Assembly: GCA_016722295.1 (NCBI GenBank)
Contig: JADKGL010000030.1
Location: 62,001-126,000, forward strand
Direction: 5' to 3'
DNA from: Saprospiraceae bacterium
Lineage (GTDB): Bacteria > Bacteroidota > Bacteroidia > Chitinophagales > Saprospiraceae
DNA length: 64,000 nt
This document shows positions 1 through 8,536 of the stretch, in pieces. How positions within the stretch are numbered: position 1 is the first letter of the stretch; the number at the start of each line of letters is the position of its first letter. Made by a program: the position numbers and the translations under genes. The notes beneath the pieces are model-generated. The model saw only the letters and a program-made list of their open reading frames with translations. It did not search any database and was not told the origin of the DNA.

Positions 1-846
1 TGTACTATCATTATGGAACACAATGTATTTGAAAATAATGGAAGTCCTTCAAATCCTGGATATCAGCACAATGTCTACATTGGTCATATTGATACTTTTA
101 TTTTTCGATATAATTATTCAAAAGATGCGATTGCAGAAGGCCACGAGTTAAAGAGTCGCGCAAAATATAATATCATCCTTTACAATAGAATCTCAAATGA
201 AAATACTGTGGACAGTAGGACTATAGACCTGCCCAATGGCGGCACTTCCATCATCATGGGAAATATCATCGAACAAGGTGAATCATCGGCAAATACCAAT
301 TTATTTGGATATGGACTAGAAGGCTTGAGTAATGCCGCACCACATGAATGCTATGTAGTGAACAATACTTTCATCAATAAAAAAAATCGAGGAAGTTTCA
401 TTCAATGCCAAAATGGAACATCACTTCTTTTTGCAAAAAATAATATCATTGCAGGTGCAAACACAGCAGGATTTATAGTGGGGAATATTTCACGAATAGA
501 CAGTTCAAATAATTTGCATTATAGCATGATATCTTCAGCAGGATTTGTGGATGCAGTTCAATATAATTATCATTTATCTCCAAACTCTATGGCGATCAAT
601 CGAGGCATCGATATTCAAGAAAATGTCTTGGGCATTTCCTTAATTCCAAATATAGAATATACCTACGATGCCAAACAAAAAGTAAAAATGATACAAGGTC
701 AAATCGATATTGGCGCATTCGAATATCAAGGCACAGTAGCACAATACGATCATCAAGAAAATCGATTTGAACTTTTTCCAAATCCTGTGAATTCAACTTT
801 AACTATTCGATTTGATCTTAAGCTAAATGACTTACCATTCCTATAA
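1..846 (+). CDS. Secreted parallel beta-helix protein with T9SS tail (5' partial, frameshifted 3' end)
   Basis: The frame is open through base 1, so the gene starts upstream of the window. The protein is rich in short Asn-containing turns (NNTFINKKN, KNNIIAG, SSNNLHYS) typical of right-handed parallel beta-helix (pectate-lyase-like) surface proteins. From about residue 250 it enters a T9SS type A sorting domain (FELFPNPVNSTLTIRF), which directs export and surface anchoring through the type IX system. The frame stops at 844-846, before the rest of that domain; the missing part is readable in other frames just downstream. The substrate or ligand cannot be told. Confidence 0.75.
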   Translation, partial: CTIIMEHNVFENNGSPSNPGYQHNVYIGHIDTFIFRYNYSKDAIAEGHELKSRAKYNIILYNRISNENTVDSRTIDLPNGGTSIIMGNIIEQGESSANTNLFGYGLEGLSNAAPHECYVVNNTFINKKNRGSFIQCQNGTSLLFAKNNIIAGANTAGFIVGNISRIDSSNNLHYSMISSAGFVDAVQYNYHLSPNSMAINRGIDIQENVLGISLIPNIEYTYDAKQKVKMIQGQIDIGAFEYQGTVAQYDHQENRFELFPNPVNSTLTIRFDLKLNDLPFL

Positions 847-988
847 TTTATAGCCTCTCAGGACAGAAATGCAAAATAGATTTTATAAAAATGGCGCTCA
901 TGAAATCCATGCAGATCTTAGTCAAATTCATAGTGGGATTTATGTTTTAGAATATGATAATGTTAGGAGAAAATTTGTGGTGAGGTGA
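847..988 (+). pseudogene. Displaced end of the T9SS sorting domain of the preceding gene
   Basis: Reading on in frame 3 gives IIYSLSGQKCKIDF. After one further shift at the TTTT run near 882 the text is YKNGAHEIHADLSQIHSGIYVLEY, ending RRKFVVR and a TGA at 986-988. This is the usual close of a type A sorting domain. Two single-base losses, near 840 and near 882, would restore one continuous protein. A close copy of this stretch lies at 2431-2570 and a short scrap near 1718. Confidence 0.6.
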
Positions 989-1023
989 AGTTAGAGTTGC
1001 TAGAAGAATAACCCATCTCCTGA

Positions 1024-1045
1024 CCCTTCCCTTGTTAGGGAAGGG
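1024..1045. repeat. CCCTTCCC/GGGAAGGG hairpin, copy 1
   Basis: A perfect 9-bp stem (CCCTTCCCT / AGGGAAGGG) encloses a 4-base loop. The same hairpin recurs with a different loop at 2352-2373 and in decayed form at 1838-1857. Each copy sits next to a DUF559 remnant. It could act as a terminator or as a REP-like repeat. Confidence 0.7.
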
Positions 1046-1119
1046 GAACATGATTTTGTTTAAAATTTTAATTGTATTTAAAATTGGTATATACTCAAAA
1101 ATAGTTGGTAAAATCTTTA

Positions 1120-1502
1120 TAATTGCTTTGTATTAATTTAAAAAGATTTGAGTTTTAGTTCAAGTATCAAAAATTTTGGAAAGATTCAACTCTAATTCTT
1201 GATTGGTTTAATCAACTCTTGAACCCAAGTTTAAGCTTTTAAAAATGCTCCAGCTTTTCAAATTATCCGACATGCACATTAGTTGCTAAAGGCTGTGAAT
1301 TTTTCCATCAGACTTATGATATAAATAAATTTTACTTCACAACAAAGAATCTTTACTATAAAAGTTAATTTTTTACCTTGGGATCAATTAGAGGTCAATT
1401 CTTGAGATGGACTCCATCAATTAAGCTAATGATCTTGTCCTGTTATAAGCATTCAAACATGTTAGTGCATTTCAGAGAAGTCTAGTTTTTCTTACGGCAA
1501 AC
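1120..1502 (-). pseudogene. Heavily decayed DUF559-type endonuclease remnant
   Basis: No open frame survives. The DNA aligns by eye along its length with the better preserved copy at 1935-2318. Shared blocks include TTTGTATTAATTTAAAAA, GAATTTTTCCATCA, the CAGAAGTCT...TTTTTCTTA block and the final CGGCAA/TGGCAA. It carries many indels and looks like an older duplicate of that gene. Confidence 0.45.
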
Positions 1503-1717
1503 CTGTAATACAATGTGTACCTAAAAGGTTATTTCACCTAGTCAAAAATAATAATGAAGAATTTATTGGATTAACTTATTTATTAAATGGTATGACCAAA
1601 ATAAATCCTATATCAATGAGCAAATAAAATCTTGAAACTGGCAGAAAATGGTTTAAACATAAAGACTTGAGAGACTGATTAAAATTCCGATTCAGATTAA
1701 CTCCAAATTAAATCATT

Positions 1718-1745
1718 CTTAGTGGGATTTATGTTTTAAAAATAT
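1718..1745 (+). pseudogene. Scrap of a T9SS sorting-domain tail (middle copy)
   Basis: The words TTAGTGGGATTTATGTTTTA match the SGIYVL-coding part of the tails at about 945 and 2495. Little else of the tail remains. It places a middle unit in the series of decayed repeats between 847 and 2570. Confidence 0.35.
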
Positions 1746-1837
1746 ACAAAATTAGGTTTTTAAGTGAGAAACCTGTAAAATAGGTGAAAAATTGAAACCT
1801 CAATATACAGTATAATAACTGCAGGTTCCTCGCAGAC

Positions 1838-1857
1838 CCTTTCCTTTAGTGGAAGGG
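1838..1857. repeat. CCCTTTCC/GGAAGGG hairpin, decayed copy 2
   Basis: This is a slightly mismatched version of the hairpins at 1024-1045 and 2352-2373. It lies at the same place relative to the neighbouring DUF559 remnant. Confidence 0.5.
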
Positions 1858-1934
1858 GAAATATAATTTGTTTTAAAAAAATTCTATTTTTGAAGACATT
1901 ACTTTAAATTGGACTAGCTTTTGTAAAAGCTCGT

Positions 1935-2318
1935 TTACTTTAATTTGCTTTGTATTAATTTAAAAATATTATTTTTTAATTCAAATATCTTTGATTCCAA
2001 CTCTAATTCTTCATTTTTAATCCTAAATATTTTGTACCCCATAGCTTCTAAAATTGTCTGTCTATCTCGATCATAATCGGGCTGAAAGCTGTGAATTTTT
2101 CCATCAACTTAGATAATAAATTTTACATCATGGCAATAAAAATCTACTATAAAATAATTTTTTTTACCATTGATATTAGAGTGTTCAATTTTGAACTGTC
2201 TTAAAAATTTCATGCCATGGATTTGTCTTTTTCTTAGCATCCACCATAGTAGCATTTCCGCAGAAGTCTGGTTTTTTCTTAAATCTCTGGCAAGATGTAA
2301 TGCATCTAATGTTTTCAT
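1935..2318 (-). pseudogene. DUF559 endonuclease-like gene broken by an in-frame stop
   Basis: From the ATG at 2318 the frame reads MKTLDALHLARDLRKNQTSA, then LLWWMLRKRQIHGMKFLRQF and FIVDFYCHDVKFII, and meets a TAA at 2109-2111. After the stop the same frame continues as VDGKIHSF, DRDRQTILEAMGYKIFRI and ends at 1935. The whole, about 127 codons, matches the length and motifs of the DUF559 family (Vsr-like restriction-endonuclease fold). The stop replaces the residue before VDG, which in the family is normally Glu (I-E-VDG), consistent with a GAA-to-TAA change. Function in vivo is unknown; some relatives sit near repeats. The gene is probably dead here. Confidence 0.65.
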
Positions 2319-2351
2319 TTTTCAAAGATAATAATTTTATAACACCTAACT

Positions 2352-2373
2352 CCCTTCCCTATCAAGGGAAGGG
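2352..2373. repeat. CCCTTCCC/GGGAAGGG hairpin, copy 3
   Basis: A perfect 9-bp stem with a 4-base loop (ATCA). It lies just upstream of the ATG of the DUF559 pseudogene, which reads leftwards. The stem is identical to that of copy 1 at 1024-1045. Confidence 0.7.
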
Positions 2374-2430
2374 CTGGGGATGGGTTATTTGCCAAACGAG
2401 CGAAATACCCCTTCAAAGATAGCCAAACAA

Positions 2431-2570
2431 GAAAGTACTATAAAATAGATTTCTATAAAAGTGATGATCAAAAATTCCATGCAGATCTTAGTCAAATTCC
2501 TAGTGGGATTTATATTTTAGAATTTAAAAAATTAAGAGAAGATTTGTGGGGAGGTGATTTATATCAGTGA
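2431..2570 (+). pseudogene. Orphan T9SS sorting-domain tail (third copy)
   Basis: The frame reads KIDFYKSDDQKFHADLSQ then IPSGIYILEF and runs to a TGA at 2568-2570. It closely matches the tail of the first gene (847-988), but no cargo domain stands in front of it. Between it and 2800 I see no gene, only AT-rich sequence. Confidence 0.5.
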
Positions 2571-2810
2571 TTGAATATTACGATTGCTTATACAACTATT
2601 ATGATGAAATGAAAATTCCCCGCTGGGGTCGAAGACAAGCTTTCATAAATTTTCTACAATCATGTGACCTATTCTAGGTCAAAAATATCATTTGCTTTTT
2701 CAAAAGTGCAACATCTATTTGAAGGATGAGTTAAATTTAAATTCTCATCTAATTTGGAAGAAATATCCTAACGAATTAGTGTTGTAAAATTTATCTCAAA
2801 GCCAAAAAAT

Positions 2811-2888
2811 GAATCCATAGGATTCAACCATTTTAGCGACCCTAAAAGGGTCGTATGTATATTACCATTTCTAAAGCTCCGTAGGAGC
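2811..2888. repeat. Cluster of three small perfect hairpins
   Basis: Three palindromes follow one another: 2811-2825 (GAATCC ATA GGATTC), 2837-2853 (CGACCCT AAA AGGGTCG) and 2876-2888 (GCTCC GTA GGAGC). Each has a 3-base loop. They lie just past the stop of the leftward VWA-like gene. They could be REP-like repeats or mRNA-end structures; no T-run marks a classical terminator. Confidence 0.55.
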
Positions 2889-2901
2889 GTGAATTCTAGC
2901 C

Positions 2902-4998
2902 TCAATAGCTCCCCCAAAATCGTCTCAAAAACCATTCTACAAGAAGCAGTAATGCAATGATAAAAAATAATATTTTTTCATTTAGCAATGGCTTGATATC
3001 GAGGTGCTGATAGATGATTGGTTTGCTTGTATTATCTTGTTGTAATTGCGCCTCAAGTGCTGTGATAGTAGACATATTGTATGAAGTTCCTCCGGATTGA
3101 TCACTCATATTGCGTAGGAGATTATGATCAGCTAGTAGATTGTTTGATTCCATATCGATTGCTTCTACTCCAAAGATTCCTTCTGCACTGTGCGCTTTTT
3201 TATTCCATGTTGTGCTCGCTTTATAAGAATATTCTCCAGCAGGCAATGTACCGATATTGAGTTCATAATAATTATCTTTTTTACCAAGAGAATAGCTGTA
3301 ATTTTTTCTGTCCTTGCTGATGAGATCTAATTTAACTTCTGCCTCATTAATTTTTTCATAACTATCATTGTAGAGTTCTCCAGTAAAGAGGATAGGTTCA
3401 GACTCTTCATAAAGTTTTTTAGATTGGCTCACTCGGAATTTTCTCTTATCATCTTTTGACGCAACATAAAGCAAGGTTTTACTCACCAATTCATTAAAGT
3501 TTAAAAATGAATTGCTATTGATAAAATCAGCCATGCGCCACTTCCACAATCCTTCGCCCATGATAAGACAAGTTTTCTGACCCGCTTTATCTTGAAAAAT
3601 CCACAAGGGATAATTTGTTTCCACTTTTCCTATCTTCTGATATAAGAATGTCGATGTAGTAGGATCTATCTTAAAATTACCAAAAGGTACACTCAAGGGT
3701 GGATACTTCACAATGGAAGATTGCAATGGATCTGACATCGTAAACAAACTAAATGCTGAATTTACGACTGCTTGGGATTCATTTTGATTTTTAGTATTTC
3801 CAGAGATTTGTACTGCATCTTGTATTGCATTTAAAGCAACAATGTCAGTTTGATTTCCTACAACAAATACTGCAGGAATCTTAAACGAATTCAAGAGTTG
3901 GATCGTAGAACTAATCTGCGCATTCGCTCCAGGCAATTGATGAAATATAGCTAAGGTATATTGATCGACATTTGTCAATGCTTCTGGAAAATACTTTATT
4001 GAAACATCATAGTTTTTATTGCTGATCATTGCATCTTTTAAAGCACTGAGGTCTGGATGTGGGGAAAGCGCATAAATAAGTACTTTCTTTTTTGCATCCA
4101 ATACTTCTATGAAGAGATCGCGTTGATTATTTTTTGTATTTCGTTCACCTTGAATTGTAGAAGTGACTACTTTATATCGCTGTAATCCGACAGACGAAGC
4201 TTCCAATAACACTTCTTTGGCAACAAAAAACGGATTCGATTTAATCAATTCTGTGCTTTCATGAAGTTTCTTTACTTGTGTGCCTTCCACTTTAAATATT
4301 TGAAATAAAAATTTCTCATTCGCAGCATGATGTGCTTGTAGATCTACTTGGATCGAAAATTTATCTCCGCTATAGATGATTTCATTATTATAAATTCGTT
4401 GGATCGAAAGATCTTTTTCTGGAACCGTATCGCCATGCAAAACAGTATACACTGGTGCCATTTTCAACAATGGGTGGTAAAGAGGATTTCTCCCTGAATT
4501 ATAGATCCCATCACTATGCAAAATTACTGCCTTCAAATTTTGTACATCAAGCACATCTGCTACATATTCTAATGCAGCATAAGGGTTGGATTTGGATTGA
4601 TTGTAGAAATTGCTAAAATCTTGTTTCGTTTCATTACCAAACTCAAATTTTTTAACTTCATATTTTTCTTCCAAATTGTTAATCATCTGATCTCGTTGGT
4701 CGATATATGGTTTTATCCAAGATGAATCTTTGGCTTTGAGACTTTTACTATTATCTTCTAGATAAACTAGAACAGGTTTTTTAATCTCCTTCTTAAAATT
4801 TTTAAATAAAGGATTCAATAGTAAAAATGCGATCAAACTTGCACTTAAAAAGCGCAAACATGCAAGGGTAAAAACGAACCATTTTGGTCTATCGTTCCAT
4901 GTGTTAACTTTGTAATACAGTAATAGGCTTAACCCTAAGCCGCATAACAGGCAAAAAATAAGAAACGAACTAGGATATTGAAAACTAAATTCCCCCAT
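2902..4998 (-). CDS. Membrane-anchored VWA/BatA-like protein
   Basis: The 698-aa protein has two N-terminal membrane segments (about 8-28 and 38-62) and one at the extreme C-terminus (ILFFIIALLLLVEWFL), so the large middle part faces the periplasm. Residues about 75-230 have the feel of a von Willebrand A domain (VLVYLEDNSKSLK, AVILHSDGIYNSG), although the MIDAS DxSxS appears as EDNSKS. A GATase-like stretch follows (FHQLPGAN, IPAVFVVGNQTD). Similar proteins are common in Bacteroidota, often near Bat or aerotolerance genes, with no firm role. It stands alone here. Confidence 0.7.
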   Translation of the reverse strand: MGEFSFQYPSSFLIFCLLCGLGLSLLLYYKVNTWNDRPKWFVFTLACLRFLSASLIAFLLLNPLFKNFKKEIKKPVLVYLEDNSKSLKAKDSSWIKPYIDQRDQMINNLEEKYEVKKFEFGNETKQDFSNFYNQSKSNPYAALEYVADVLDVQNLKAVILHSDGIYNSGRNPLYHPLLKMAPVYTVLHGDTVPEKDLSIQRIYNNEIIYSGDKFSIQVDLQAHHAANEKFLFQIFKVEGTQVKKLHESTELIKSNPFFVAKEVLLEASSVGLQRYKVVTSTIQGERNTKNNQRDLFIEVLDAKKKVLIYALSPHPDLSALKDAMISNKNYDVSIKYFPEALTNVDQYTLAIFHQLPGANAQISSTIQLLNSFKIPAVFVVGNQTDIVALNAIQDAVQISGNTKNQNESQAVVNSAFSLFTMSDPLQSSIVKYPPLSVPFGNFKIDPTTSTFLYQKIGKVETNYPLWIFQDKAGQKTCLIMGEGLWKWRMADFINSNSFLNFNELVSKTLLYVASKDDKRKFRVSQSKKLYEESEPILFTGELYNDSYEKINEAEVKLDLISKDRKNYSYSLGKKDNYYELNIGTLPAGEYSYKASTTWNKKAHSAEGIFGVEAIDMESNNLLADHNLLRNMSDQSGGTSYNMSTITALEAQLQQDNTSKPIIYQHLDIKPLLNEKILFFIIALLLLVEWFLRRFWGSY

Positions 4999-5111
4999 TT
5001 TACGTTACAATGTCAATGCAAAGATGATTAAAATACCATTGAATAAGTTATAGAAATGCAGTTTAGACGGCAAATGTTTATAAAAATCGACTTAAATTAA
5101 ATCATTTAAAA

Positions 5112-6398
5112 TTGAGAATCGTTAGAAAACTAAGTACTTTACTTTTACTCTTAGGCTTTTTTAGCCAAGTTAGCGCTGCCTATATTTTTATTCCTATGGA
5201 TCCTAAACAGAAAAATCACTTAAAGGCTTATGGAATAACGTATTGGGTACTGGATCACAATGTTGAGGCATTTTGGCTACTCAATTATCGAGGAGGAAGT
5301 TTCGCATTTCCAAGTACGAAAGTATTTGAAAAAGAATGTATCACACGAGATGTGAGCTATGAAGTCATATCTGATGGAGAATTTGAGCGAATCAAAGCTG
5401 AAATTGCAAATCCTGAGGTCAATCAAGAAGTCATGAAACTCGAAAAACCACCAAAAGTGGCAGTTTATACTCCTGAATTCAATGAGCGAGGAGAAAGACT
5501 CCAACCTTGGGACGATGCTGTGACCTTGGCATTAACTTATGCAGAAATCCCTTTTGATAAAATATATGATCGTGAGATCATTGGCGGCATGCTTGCTAAA
5601 TATGATTGGCTGCATTTACACCATGAAGATTTTACAGGTCAATATGGAAAATTTTATTCTGGATATCACAATCACCCTTGGTATATTGAAAATCAAAAAC
5701 GTCAAGAGACTCTTGCTGCAGAATTAGGTTTTTCTAAAGTCTCAATGCTCAAACTTGCGGTCTCAAAAAGGATTAAAGAATTTGTCGGTGGCGGTGGTTT
5801 TATGTTTGCTATGTGCAGTGCGACTGACTCTTATGATATCGCTTTATGTGCAGAAGGAACAGATATATGTGCACATTTCTTTGATGGAGATGCAGCAGAT
5901 ACTGAGCCAGACAGTAAATTAGATTTTTCAAAGTCCTTTGCTTTCAAAAATTTTTATTTAGAAAAAAATCCAATGATCTATGAATTCTCTAACATAGATC
6001 AGAACCCTAGAGATCGAAGTATTGCACCAGAAAATGATTATTTTACTCTCTTTGATTTTTCAGCAAAATGGGATCCTATTCCTACTATGCTTACGCAAAA
6101 TCATACACGGACTGTAAAAGGATTTATGGGTCAAACCACTGCATTTAAAAAATCGGTGATCAAATCTGATGTACTCGTCCTAGGAGAAACCAAAGCACTG
6201 GATGAAGTTAGATATATTCATGGCACGCAAGGATTCGGTACATGGACTTTCTACGCAGGCCATGACCCAGAAGACTATCAGCATCAAGTAGGTGATCCTC
6301 CGACAGATCTGAATCTTCATCCGAATTCACCAGGATATCGATTGATCTTAAATAATATTCTGTTTCCAGCTGCAAAGAAAAAAGAAAGAAAAACCTAG
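5112..6398 (+). CDS. Secreted GATase-like protein (often labelled asparagine synthetase B)
   Basis: I chose the TTG at 5112 because it places a clean signal peptide (KLSTLLLLLGFFSQVSA) at the very start and no ATG lies in frame before it. The 428-aa protein carries motifs of a family found widely in Bacteroidota: YWVLDHNVEAFWLLNYRGG, DWLHLHHEDFTGQYGKF and VGGGGFMFAMCSATDS, the last resembling a class I glutamine-amidotransferase nucleophile elbow. Databases often call it asparagine synthetase B, but the synthetase domains are not visible and it is exported, so that name is doubtful. It is followed after 19 bp by paaD and probably co-transcribed. Confidence 0.65.
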   Translation: MRIVRKLSTLLLLLGFFSQVSAAYIFIPMDPKQKNHLKAYGITYWVLDHNVEAFWLLNYRGGSFAFPSTKVFEKECITRDVSYEVISDGEFERIKAEIANPEVNQEVMKLEKPPKVAVYTPEFNERGERLQPWDDAVTLALTYAEIPFDKIYDREIIGGMLAKYDWLHLHHEDFTGQYGKFYSGYHNHPWYIENQKRQETLAAELGFSKVSMLKLAVSKRIKEFVGGGGFMFAMCSATDSYDIALCAEGTDICAHFFDGDAADTEPDSKLDFSKSFAFKNFYLEKNPMIYEFSNIDQNPRDRSIAPENDYFTLFDFSAKWDPIPTMLTQNHTRTVKGFMGQTTAFKKSVIKSDVLVLGETKALDEVRYIHGTQGFGTWTFYAGHDPEDYQHQVGDPPTDLNLHPNSPGYRLILNNILFPAAKKKERKT

Positions 6399-6417
6399 AC
6401 AAGCCAAATTTCTTTGT

Positions 6418-6921
6418 GTGAAAAATGCATTTACTGATTCTGAAATTGAGAAATTATATACTATTCTCGAACAAGTAAAAGATCCTGAAATCCCTGTACT
6501 TTCTATTTTAGATCTAGGCATTGTTCGCAAAGTAACTCTTGAAGACAATCATGTTCAAATAGACATTACCCCGACATATACAGCTTGTCCAGCAATGGGA
6601 GTTATTGCAATGGATTTAGTGCAATTATTGAACACAGAAGGCTACCATAATGTCGTAATAAATACAGTACTTTCACCGGCATGGACGACGGATTGGATGA
6701 CAGAGTCAGGCAAAGAAAAACTAAAAGCATATGGTATCGCTGCTCCACACCAAAAATCAAAATTGGACAAATTGCTCTTCGGCGAACAAGAGCAAATAGA
6801 ATGCCCCCAATGCAATTCTTTAGATACTAAAAAAATCAGTGAATTTGGTTCAACAGCATGCAAAGCATTATATCAATGTAATGTATGTAAAGAACCCTTT
6901 GATTATTTCAAATGTCATTAA
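6418..6921 (+). CDS. paaD: 1,2-phenylacetyl-CoA epoxidase subunit PaaD
   Basis: This 167-aa protein has an MIP18-type N-terminal domain (VKDPEIPVLSILDLGIV, TPTYTACPAMG) and a C-terminal four-cysteine segment (CPQC, CNVC) that fits a metal site. Both are diagnostic of PaaD/PaaJ, the maturation subunit of the ring-epoxidising oxygenase of phenylacetate catabolism. The start is a GTG at 6418. Two later pathway genes follow directly, but paaABC are not in the window. Confidence 0.88.
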   Translation: MKNAFTDSEIEKLYTILEQVKDPEIPVLSILDLGIVRKVTLEDNHVQIDITPTYTACPAMGVIAMDLVQLLNTEGYHNVVINTVLSPAWTTDWMTESGKEKLKAYGIAAPHQKSKLDKLLFGEQEQIECPQCNSLDTKKISEFGSTACKALYQCNVCKEPFDYFKCH

Positions 6922-6931
6922 AAAATATACA

Positions 6932-8089
6932 ATGCAGAAAATAGCAGTCATCGGATGCGGAACTATGGGTCTAGGAATAGCTCAAATCGCGGCGATGCAA
7001 CAACATCAAGTCTATGTCTATGATAGTAATCCGATAGCATTGCAAAACGCAAAAATAAAACTACAAAAAACCTTAGACAGCCTTGTTGAAAAAACAAAAA
7101 TAACTAATGAACAATCATTGCTCTATTTTCAACAGGTTAACTGGTGTGAACAGATTGAAAATATATCCAATTGTGATCTAGTCATCGAAGCAATTATCGA
7201 AGATTTTGAAATCAAAAAACAAATATTTGCTAAGATCAACCAATTGGTATCTCCACAATGCATCATCGCATCCAATACATCCTCATTATCCATCACTTCT
7301 TTAGCTGCATGTGTTTCGCATCCTCAACGCTTCATAGGAATTCATTTTTTTAATCCTGCACCGATCATGCCATTGGTTGAAATTATACCTGCGATTCAAA
7401 CAGATACAAATACAATTTCAACAGCAACTGCTATTGTATCGAATTGGAAAAAAACAATCGTTCAAGCAAAAGATACTCCAGGTTTTATAGTCAATCGAGT
7501 CGCTCGACCATATTACGGTGAAGCTATTCGAATCTATGAAGAAGGTATCGCCACAAAGGAGCAAATTGATCAGATCATGAGAAATGAAGGTGGCTTCCGA
7601 ATGGGACCATTTGAACTTATGGATTTTATAGGACATGATGTGAATTATGCTGTGACAGAAACTGTATGGAAAGCATTTTATTTTAACTCAAAGTACATTC
7701 CTTCTTTCTCACAAAAGAGATTGGTCGAAGCAGGCTACTTAGGAAAAAAAACAGGTAGAGGATTTTATATTGAAAATGAATCTAAAGACAAACTAATCGA
7801 AGTAGACAGCGAACTTTCAAGGACTGTATTTGAACGAATATTATGCATGTTATTGCACGAAGCAGCAGATGCATTATACTATAAAATTGCAAGTCGTGAT
7901 GACATCGATATGGCGATGGCAAAAGGTGTAAATTATCCTAAAGGACTTTTACAATGGGCTGATGATTTTGGTATTGAAAAATGTGTCTCGATTTTGGATT
8001 ATTATTTTGATTATTATCATGAAGAACGCTATCGCTGCTCTGTATTATTGCGCAATATGGCAAATGATCGCATTAATTTTTACAATTAG
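6932..8089 (+). CDS. paaH: 3-hydroxyacyl-CoA dehydrogenase (PaaH type)
   Basis: NAD-dependent oxidation of 3-hydroxyacyl-CoA, here probably 3-hydroxyadipyl-CoA. The Rossmann motif GCGTMGLGIAQ stands at the extreme N-terminus when the ATG at 6932 is used; the longer frame from 6839 would overlap paaD and adds nonsense residues. Family motifs follow: SNTSSLSI, HFFNPAPIMPLVEI, DTPGFIVNRV and the C-terminal domain GPFELMDFIGHDVN. A second, partial C-terminal helix set (about 290-385) is normal for the PaaH subgroup. It starts 10 bp after paaD and ends 2 bp before paaI. Confidence 0.88.
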   Translation: MQKIAVIGCGTMGLGIAQIAAMQQHQVYVYDSNPIALQNAKIKLQKTLDSLVEKTKITNEQSLLYFQQVNWCEQIENISNCDLVIEAIIEDFEIKKQIFAKINQLVSPQCIIASNTSSLSITSLAACVSHPQRFIGIHFFNPAPIMPLVEIIPAIQTDTNTISTATAIVSNWKKTIVQAKDTPGFIVNRVARPYYGEAIRIYEEGIATKEQIDQIMRNEGGFRMGPFELMDFIGHDVNYAVTETVWKAFYFNSKYIPSFSQKRLVEAGYLGKKTGRGFYIENESKDKLIEVDSELSRTVFERILCMLLHEAADALYYKIASRDDIDMAMAKGVNYPKGLLQWADDFGIEKCVSILDYYFDYYHEERYRCSVLLRNMANDRINFYN

Positions 8090-8091
8090 AA

Positions 8092-8511
8092 ATGTCCATG
8101 AAAATCTCACAACAAGTTTTTGAAAAAATGTATCGCAAGGATGGCTTTAGTCAATGGCTAGGCATAGAAGCTGTAGAGGTCAATGATGGACAGTGCATAC
8201 TAAAAATGACAGTGCGAGCCGAAATGCTCAATGGATTTGATGTAGCACATGGAGGAATCGTTTATTCATTGTGTGACAGTGCATTTGCTTTTGCTTGCAA
8301 TAGTTATAATGACTTGTCTGTCTCAGTAGAAACATCGGTGACTCATTGTAAAGCTATTAAGGAAAATGATGTATTGATTGCCGAGGCAAAACTCATCACA
8401 CACTCAAAAAAAATTGGCACCTATCAAGTGATTGCAAAGAACCAACTCGACGAAATCGTCGCTGTATTTAAAGGGATATGTTATAAAACAGGAAAATTGT
8501 TTATTGAATAA
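8092..8511 (+). CDS. paaI: Hydroxyphenylacetyl-CoA thioesterase PaaI
   Basis: A 139-aa single hot-dog domain. The segment NGFDVAHGGIVYSLCDSAFA contains the HGG core and the helix typical of PaaI, which hydrolyses stalled aryl-CoA intermediates in phenylacetate catabolism. It ends the paaD-paaH-paaI run and faces the next gene tail to tail across a perfect palindrome. Confidence 0.85.
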   Translation: MSMKISQQVFEKMYRKDGFSQWLGIEAVEVNDGQCILKMTVRAEMLNGFDVAHGGIVYSLCDSAFAFACNSYNDLSVSVETSVTHCKAIKENDVLIAEAKLITHSKKIGTYQVIAKNQLDEIVAVFKGICYKTGKLFIE

Positions 8512-8515
8512 ATTG

Positions 8516-8536
8516 TTCGAAATAATTTATTTCGAA
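8516..8536. terminator. Perfect palindrome between convergent genes (probable bidirectional terminator)
   Basis: TTCGAAATAA and TTATTTCGAA pair perfectly around one base. The palindrome includes the stop codon and last codons of the leftward haloperoxidase gene. Its position between two convergent genes suggests shared transcript ends, though U-runs are weak. Confidence 0.5.

Noticed and set aside
5112..6398. Naming the exported protein asparagine synthetase B
   Set aside because: Neither the N-terminal glutaminase Cys nor the ATP-pyrophosphatase motif of AsnB is seen, and the protein is exported.
6839..6931. Longer start for the 3-hydroxyacyl-CoA dehydrogenase
   Set aside because: It would overlap paaD by 83 bp and put 31 unrelated residues before the Rossmann motif.
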